Below, piece after piece: positions 13,319 through 18,001 of a stretch of DNA of 18,001 bases. Each line of letters opens with the position of its first letter. Position 1 is the stretch's first letter. Origin of the DNA: Hyphomonas sp. (lineage in GTDB: Bacteria > Pseudomonadota > Alphaproteobacteria > Caulobacterales > Hyphomonadaceae); assembly GCA_024743015.1 (NCBI GenBank), contig JANSXJ010000027.1:1-18001 (forward strand), written 5' to 3'. The position numbers and the translations under genes are program-made. The notes below the pieces were generated by a model. It saw only the letters and a program-made list of their open reading frames with translations. It had not been told where the DNA came from and made no database searches.

Positions 13319-14757
13319 TTTTGAGAGATCTGTTCCCGCAGCTTACAGGCGCACAGGGTGAGGTTCCGATCACCGGGCTCACCGCGGACAGTCGGCAAGT
13401 GCGGCCTGGCTTCGTGTTCGCTGCAATGCAAGGGGTCGTAACGGACGGGCGAAAGTTCATTTCCGGTGCGATTGATTCTGGCGCGGTCGCTGTCCTCGGC
13501 GAAGACTTGCCGCCGATCGACGGCGCAGTTGCTGTCAGCGTCGAAAATGCTCGCCTTGCACTGGCGGACGCATCGGCGCGATTTTATCCACAGCAACCTC
13601 AAACCATTGTCGCGGTCACCGGGACGAATGGCAAAAGCTCTACAGTCGATTTCCTGCGCCAGATCTGGGACCGGGCGAACCTGCGGGCAGCGAGCATGGG
13701 AACGCTCGGGGCGATCGGACCGAATGGCCACATCGATCTTGGCCACACGACGCCTGACCCGGTCGCCATCCACGCGACTTTGCAAAGCCTCGCGCAAGAT
13801 GGCGTGTCGCATGTCGCCATGGAGGCTTCTTCGCATGGCCTGGCGCAATATCGGCTCGACGCGGTTAATCTGGCTGGGGTCGCTTTCACCAATCTCACAC
13901 AGGACCATCTCGATTATCACGAGACGATGGATGAATACCGCGCCGCCAAAACGCGTCTGTTCTCCGAGCTCGCGCCGAAAGGGTGCCCGGCCGTCGTCAA
14001 TGCCGATAGCGACCAGCGCCTGTTTTTCGAGGAAGCTGGCAGATCGGCCGGCCTCGATATCGTTTCGGTTGGCTGGCGCGGCGCCGATTTGAAGATTGAA
14101 GAACTGATGCCGAAGGCGACCGGACAACGCCTCTTCCTGGATTGGCGCGGAGAGAAGGCGGCAATCGATCTTCCGCTGATCGGTGAGTTCCAGGCCTTGA
14201 ACGCCCTGACCGCTGCGGGTTTAGCACTCGCTGGCGGTGTCGATTTGCAAGCCGTTGCAGACGGCATGGCGAAACTGAAGCCGGTCAAAGGGCGTCTTGA
14301 ATATGTGGGCGAAACAGACGCGGGCGCAGGGATCTTTGTTGATTATGCGCATACCCCTGCAGGACTGGACGTCCTGATCCGCGCCGCGCGCCCGCACACA
14401 GCCGGTCGGCTGATCGTGGTCTTTGGATGCGGCGGCGACCGCGACCGCGGTAAACGCCCCTTGATGGGTGAAGTGGCTGCCAAGCATGCAGATCTCGTGA
14501 TTGTCACGGATGACAATCCGCGCAGCGAGGATCCGGCCTTTATTCGTTCAGAAGTGCTGGCCGGTGTTCCAGACGGGTTGGAGATTGGCGATCGCGGCGA
14601 CGCTATCCGCCAGGCCATCAGAGATCTGCGCAAAGGCGACACCCTGCTGATTGCCGGCAAGGGTCACGAAACGGGACAAATCATAGGCGACACTGTGGTG
14701 CCGTTCAGTGATCAGGAAACGGCGCTCGCAGCGCTGGGGGAGGTGACGAATGCTTGA
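13315..14757 (+). CDS. murE: UDP-MurNAc-tripeptide synthetase MurE (meso-DAP-adding)
   Basis: MurE adds the third residue of the stem peptide to UDP-MurNAc-L-Ala-D-Glu in the cytosol. The 480-residue protein has the Mur ligase layout: N-terminal UDP-binding domain (ITGLTADSRQVRPGFVFAAM), ATP-binding loop VTGTNGKSST (101-110), TTPDP, the carbamylated-lysine region YRAAKTRLF, and the C-terminal domain with DDNPRSEDP near residue 400. DNPR is the signature for meso-diaminopimelate rather than lysine, fitting a Gram-negative wall. GKGHETGQ follows near 448. Length is normal, so it is not a MurE-MurF fusion. The stop overlaps the start of the next ORF, with AGGTGA just upstream, exactly the type of junction murE usually has with murF. 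Confidence 0.97.
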   Translation: MILRDLFPQLTGAQGEVPITGLTADSRQVRPGFVFAAMQGVVTDGRKFISGAIDSGAVAVLGEDLPPIDGAVAVSVENARLALADASARFYPQQPQTIVAVTGTNGKSSTVDFLRQIWDRANLRAASMGTLGAIGPNGHIDLGHTTPDPVAIHATLQSLAQDGVSHVAMEASSHGLAQYRLDAVNLAGVAFTNLTQDHLDYHETMDEYRAAKTRLFSELAPKGCPAVVNADSDQRLFFEEAGRSAGLDIVSVGWRGADLKIEELMPKATGQRLFLDWRGEKAAIDLPLIGEFQALNALTAAGLALAGGVDLQAVADGMAKLKPVKGRLEYVGETDAGAGIFVDYAHTPAGLDVLIRAARPHTAGRLIVVFGCGGDRDRGKRPLMGEVAAKHADLVIVTDDNPRSEDPAFIRSEVLAGVPDGLEIGDRGDAIRQAIRDLRKGDTLLIAGKGHETGQIIGDTVVPFSDQETALAALGEVTNA

Positions 14758-15187
14758 CGCTCCTGCCCCAACTTTCCGCCGCGCCTCGCCCTTTCTGGAC
14801 GTGGAGATTCCATCCACAGAATTCCGCCCGCGTCAGAAGTCCGTCTGGTCTTCGCTGGCGCAGGCAGCACGGCGACATGCTGCGAAGGACCGAGAAGTTC
14901 TTTTGTTGACAAGGGGTTCTAACCACCACGCTGCGGTGGCGAGCCTGACAGCGTCGCACGTCTGGATGACAGAACGAAACGAGTCCGTATCGGCGCGGAT
15001 TATTCCAATCCGGGATCCTAACGGAAAAGATAGGCCGAAATCCGGTGCCGGACTCTTGTTAATGACACCGAATACCCCCGAAATAGCACCGTCCGCAGAC
15101 GAGCTTCGCCACCAGAGCGTTGCCGCAGACGGACAGGTGATGGACCGCGGCGCAGAAGGTGCTGCAGGGGGTTGTGATGCTATATGA
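14750..15187 (+). CDS. Unrecognised 145-aa ORF in the expected murF slot
   Basis: I do not recognise this protein. It begins with an ATG overlapping the murE stop, preceded by GGGGGAGGTGACGA, a near-ideal ribosome site, and it ends 11 nt inside mraY. So it has the translational coupling of a real dcw gene. The first 50 codons look like neighbouring genes ([20 protein letters not shown] could be a helix). The rest is low in hydrophobic pattern, and uses AGG, CGA, ATA and TTA codons more than its neighbours; third-position GC is lower by eye. No Mur ligase motif (GTNGKT-type loop) is present, and no signal peptide or membrane segment. It may be a new gene that replaced murF, a decayed remnant behind a deletion, or a chance frame extended through a noncoding stretch. 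Confidence 0.5.
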   Translation: MLDAPAPTFRRASPFLDVEIPSTEFRPRQKSVWSSLAQAARRHAAKDREVLLLTRGSNHHAAVASLTASHVWMTERNESVSARIIPIRDPNGKDRPKSGAGLLLMTPNTPEIAPSADELRHQSVAADGQVMDRGAEGAAGGCDAI

Positions 15188-16370
15188 ATGGCTGGCCACA
15201 GATGAGGGGCCGCTTCGACTTTTTAACTACCTGACCTTCCGGACAGGTCTGGCACTTGTGACGGCGTTTCTGTTCACGGTGATCACAGGCGGGTGGTTGA
15301 TCAATTTCCTTCGCGCACGGCAAGGCAAAGGCCAGCCGATCCGCGATCTCTCGCTTGAGGCGCAGCTCTCCAAGCAGGGCACGCCGACAATGGGCGGCTT
15401 TCTGATCTGGGTCGGCCTGCTGCTGGGAACGCTGCTCTTCGCAGACTTGAAGAACCCGTATATCTGGGTCGTGCTGGCGGTGTCGCTGTCTTATGCGTTC
15501 CTCGGCTTCCTCGATGATTATGCCAAAGTGACCAAGCAGAGCACCGATGGTGTGTCTGCCCGCATTCGCCTCGGCACCGAATTCCTGGTCGCCGCGCTGG
15601 CAGGCGCTTTCATCATGGGTCTGCACGGCGCACACACACCGCTGGGACATGCCGAGTGGGGCGCGCTTAATCCGCTGGCTGAATGGGTCGCGCAATTTGC
15701 GCCGGAAACCTCTGTCGAGCGCAATGAAGCGTCCTTCTCAGGGGGTGTCGCGATCCCGTTCGTGAATGACTATTTCCTGCCATTGGGTGGGTTCTTCGTC
15801 CTCTTTGCCTGCATCGTGATTGTCGGGTTCGCAAATGCGGTGAACTTTACTGATGGCCTGGATGGTCTTGCGATTGTGCCGATCATGTTCACCGGCGCGG
15901 CCTTCGCGATGATTGCCTACCTGACCGGTAATTTCGTCTTCTCAGGCTATCTCGGCATTCAGTTCACGCCTGGCGCGGGTGAAATGGCTGTCCTTATGGG
16001 CGCCATGATGGGGGCCGGAATGGGCTTTCTCTGGTATAATGCCTATCCGGCCAAAGTCTTCATGGGAGATACCGGATCGCTCGGCCTCGGCGGCCTCATC
16101 GGCGTGGTCGCGGTTGCAATTAAGCACGAGTTCGCGCTGGCCGTGATTGGCGGCTTGTTCGTGCTCGAAGTGCTGTCGGTCGTTTTGCAGGTCAGCTGGT
16201 TCAAGATCACCAGGAAGCTGACCGGCGAAGGCAAGCGCATCTTCCTGATGGCGCCGTTGCACCACCACTTTCAGAAGAAGAATTGGCCCGAGACCCGGGT
16301 CGTCGTCCGCTTCTGGATCCTTTCGCTCCTGTTCGCCCTTGCGGGCCTGGCCACGTTGAAGCTGAGGTAG
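15177..16370 (+). CDS. mraY: Phospho-N-acetylmuramoyl-pentapeptide transferase MraY
   Basis: MraY transfers phospho-MurNAc-pentapeptide from UDP to undecaprenyl phosphate in the inner membrane, forming lipid I. From the ATG at 15177 the protein has 397 residues and the family start MLYEWLA; an upstream GTG at 15159 is in frame but less likely, since GCAGGGGG lies just before 15177. Signatures are TPTMGG (69-74), FLDDYAKV with the catalytic aspartates 113-114, [10 protein letters not shown] (223-232), [12 protein letters not shown], and the HHHF loop near the end. About ten hydrophobic segments are present. A periplasmic or loop stretch at about 155-195 makes it somewhat longer than E. coli MraY (360). 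Its substrate requires MurF activity, which must be encoded elsewhere. Confidence 0.97.
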   Translation: MLYEWLATDEGPLRLFNYLTFRTGLALVTAFLFTVITGGWLINFLRARQGKGQPIRDLSLEAQLSKQGTPTMGGFLIWVGLLLGTLLFADLKNPYIWVVLAVSLSYAFLGFLDDYAKVTKQSTDGVSARIRLGTEFLVAALAGAFIMGLHGAHTPLGHAEWGALNPLAEWVAQFAPETSVERNEASFSGGVAIPFVNDYFLPLGGFFVLFACIVIVGFANAVNFTDGLDGLAIVPIMFTGAAFAMIAYLTGNFVFSGYLGIQFTPGAGEMAVLMGAMMGAGMGFLWYNAYPAKVFMGDTGSLGLGGLIGVVAVAIKHEFALAVIGGLFVLEVLSVVLQVSWFKITRKLTGEGKRIFLMAPLHHHFQKKNWPETRVVVRFWILSLLFALAGLATLKLR

Positions 16371-16380
16371 TGCGCGACCG

Positions 16381-17802
16381 ATGATCCCGATCACCGAATA
16401 TGCAGGGCGCGATGTCGCCGTCTATGGCCTGGGCCGCACCGGATTGTCCGCTGCGAAAGCCCTGGCAGCGGGCGGTGCGCGCGTGCATGCCTGGGATGAT
16501 GGGGAAGCCGCTCGCGCCAAGGCCGAGGCGGAAGGCGTCAATGTCAGCGACATCAACAAGCGCGACTGGCAAAAGTTCGCCGCGCTCGTCCTGTCACCGG
16601 GTATTCCGTTCCGGTTCCCGCAGCCGCATCGTTTGGTGCGGATGGCCGAGATGATGAACGTGCCAGTCGTCGGCGACATGGAATTATTCGCCCGCGCAGT
16701 GCAGGCGCTGCCGGAAAAAGGTCGCCCGAAAATCGTCGGGATCACCGGGACGAACGGGAAATCCACGACGACAGCTTTGATCGGTCATATCCTGAAAGAG
16801 GCTGGCCGCGATGTTCGCGTCGGCGGCAATATTGGCAAAGGCGTACTGGACATGGCCGCGCTGAACGCCAACGCCATTTATGTGCTGGAACTGTCATCTT
16901 ACCAGCTCGACCTGGTCGAAAGCCTGCGCTGCGATGTAGCGGTCTTTTTGAATATTTCGCCAGACCATCTCGACCGGCATGGCGGTATGGATGGCTATGT
17001 TGAAGCCAAGAAGAGAATCTTCGCCAACCAGCGCCCCCGCGATGCGGCAATTATCGGCATTGATGACCCGCATAGTCAGGCAATTGCCATGGGACGCCAG
17101 CGTCCGGGTGGCGGTCGGGTGATTCAGATCAGTTCCGAGTTTGGCCTTGCGCGCGGCGTCAGCGCTGTCGACGGTCACCTCTATGACAGCATTGGCGGTC
17201 AAGCGATCCGCGTCGGCGACCTGGCCGAGGCCGAAGCGCTCCCGGGCCGCCACAATCACCAGAATGCTGCAGCAGCCTATGCGGCTTGTCAGGCGCTCGG
17301 CGTGGCGCCGGGGCGTATCATGGCAGCGATCCGTTCTTTTCCGGGCCTGCCGCACCGCATGGAGCTTGTTGGCGAAGTCGAAGGCGTGCGCTTCGTCAAT
17401 GACAGCAAGGCGACCAATGCGCAGGCGGCGGAGCAGGCGCTCAAGACCTGGCCGCGCGTCCACTGGATTGCCGGCGGCGTCCCCAAGGCGGAAGGCATTC
17501 AGCCACTGGAGCCCTGGTTTGACCGGATTGTTCAGGCCTATCTGATTGGTGAAAGCGAAGCCTCCTTTGCCAAGACGCTGAGTGAGAAGGCCGAGACGGT
17601 TAAATGCGGTACGCTTGAAGCGGCGACCCAGGCGGCTTTCGATGCGGCCAAGGCGTCCGGCGAGCCAAACCCCATCGTCTTGCTCTCTCCAGCCTGTGCG
17701 AGTTTCGATCAGTTCAAGGATTTCGAAGCCCGCGGCGACGCCTTCCGCGACATCGTTCAGCGCCTGGCGGCGCAAGTCACCCCGCAAAAAGAAGCGGTCT
17801 AG
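16381..17802 (+). CDS. murD: UDP-MurNAc-L-alanine:D-glutamate ligase MurD
   Basis: MurD adds D-glutamate to UDP-MurNAc-L-alanine, the step before MurE. The 473-residue protein shows an N-terminal Rossmann-like domain (VAVYGLGRTGLSAAKAL), the ATP loop VGITGTNGKSTTT (about 119-131), NISPDHLDRHGGMDGYVEAK with the carbamylated-lysine position, LPGRHNHQN, FPGLPHRMELVGEVEGVRFVNDSKATN, and LLSPACASFDQFKDFEARGD near the C terminus. All are standard for MurD. It starts 10 nt after mraY without a strong Shine-Dalgarno sequence, so coupling to mraY is likely. ftsW follows 9 nt after its stop. Confidence 0.97.
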   Translation: MIPITEYAGRDVAVYGLGRTGLSAAKALAAGGARVHAWDDGEAARAKAEAEGVNVSDINKRDWQKFAALVLSPGIPFRFPQPHRLVRMAEMMNVPVVGDMELFARAVQALPEKGRPKIVGITGTNGKSTTTALIGHILKEAGRDVRVGGNIGKGVLDMAALNANAIYVLELSSYQLDLVESLRCDVAVFLNISPDHLDRHGGMDGYVEAKKRIFANQRPRDAAIIGIDDPHSQAIAMGRQRPGGGRVIQISSEFGLARGVSAVDGHLYDSIGGQAIRVGDLAEAEALPGRHNHQNAAAAYAACQALGVAPGRIMAAIRSFPGLPHRMELVGEVEGVRFVNDSKATNAQAAEQALKTWPRVHWIAGGVPKAEGIQPLEPWFDRIVQAYLIGESEASFAKTLSEKAETVKCGTLEAATQAAFDAAKASGEPNPIVLLSPACASFDQFKDFEARGDAFRDIVQRLAAQVTPQKEAV

Positions 17803-17811
17803 GGGGCAGGC

Positions 17812-18001
17812 ATGGTCGAGGTCGCCCTTCGTCCGCGCTCTGCTACAGGCCGGTTCCTCGAATGGCATCGCGGGCTCGACTGGACCATCCTGATGTCGGC
17901 TATCCTGCTGCTCTGCGTCGGGCTGCTCATGTCGCTTGCGGCAGGCCCGCCCGCAGCTGAACGGCTCGGCTATGCGGACAGTTTCTACTTTGTGAAACGC
18001 C
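17812..18001 (+). CDS. ftsW: Peptidoglycan glycosyltransferase/flippase-type protein FtsW (5' end only)
   Basis: FtsW is the SEDS-family polymerase that makes septal glycan strands with FtsI. Only about 63 codons are in the window. They give a cytoplasmic N terminus (MVEVALRPRSATGRFLEWHR), a first membrane segment (WTILMSAILLLCVGLLMSLA) and then AAERLGYADSFYFVKR, matching the usual FtsW pattern SPA-A-x-LG-x-x-x-F-YF-x-KR. The ATG at 17812 follows AGGGGGCAGGC, a strong ribosome site. Its place after murD is the standard dcw order; murG, murC and the rest would be expected beyond the window edge. Confidence 0.93.
   Translation, partial: MVEVALRPRSATGRFLEWHRGLDWTILMSAILLLCVGLLMSLAAGPPAAERLGYADSFYFVKR

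Noticed and set aside
13057..14127. 356-codon minus-strand ORF across ftsI and murE
   Set aside because: It lies opposite two certain dcw genes, has an arginine/histidine-rich shadow composition and no recognisable domain.
14906..14911. Consensus TTGACA inside the unknown ORF, as a promoter for mraY
   Set aside because: No acceptable -10 hexamer occurs 16-18 nt downstream, so I do not call an internal promoter.
15159..15176. Upstream GTG start for mraY
   Set aside because: It adds six residues before the conserved MLYEWLA start, and the GCAGGGGG ribosome site is placed for the ATG at 15177.

Overview
The window is GC-rich, densely coding chromosomal DNA that reads as an alphaproteobacterium, most likely from the Caulobacterales/Hyphomonadaceae side. 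The clues are a GAAC-N7-GAAC LexA box in front of an MmcB-type repair nuclease, a GapR/DUF2312 nucleoid protein, the proA-nadD-rsfS-rlmH order, and a division/cell-wall (dcw) cluster with ATGA-type overlaps. I see no tRNA, rRNA, CRISPR array, insertion sequence or prophage gene. The genus is inference only.

Positions 1-4609 hold mixed single genes: the 5' end of a Tas-like aldo/keto reductase (minus strand), a Bax-inhibitor-1 membrane protein with a good promoter and terminator, a probable SOS operon (LexA box, mmcB, and a small protein ending in a beta-clamp-type QMDLF motif), two REP-like palindromes, a Tat-lipoprotein MsrB (minus), gapR with a basic unknown protein behind it, and an SDR oxidoreductase whose promoter lies inside a 28-bp near-palindrome (candidate operator).

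Positions 4613-9483 are all on the minus strand and read, in transcription order, trkH, proA, nadD, a one-domain asparaginase, rsfS, rlmH. This is the conserved proA-nadD-rsfS-rlmH neighbourhood with an asparaginase-like gene inserted between nadD and rsfS. The rsfS frame has no ATG, GTG or TTG in front of its conserved N-terminal part.

Positions 9484-9847 are an AT-rich divergent intergenic region between trkH and mraZ. It is full of small motifs: inverted TTAACCA arms around a 14-bp palindrome, DnaA-box-like nonamers, two GANTC sites, and a TGGGA-N5-TGGGA pair matching the MraZ-box pattern. It is probably the control region of the dcw cluster.

Positions 9848-18001 are the dcw cluster on the plus strand: mraZ, rsmH, ftsL, ftsI, murE, [unknown 145-aa ORF], mraY, murD, ftsW (cut by the window end). 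These genes make lipid-linked peptidoglycan precursor (MurE, MurD, MraY) and the septal synthase (FtsW/FtsI, FtsL), with MraZ and RsmH at the head. The striking feature is that murF, expected between murE and mraY, is absent. Its slot of about 420 bp carries an unrecognised ORF of 145 codons with its own strong Shine-Dalgarno sequence, overlapping both neighbours.
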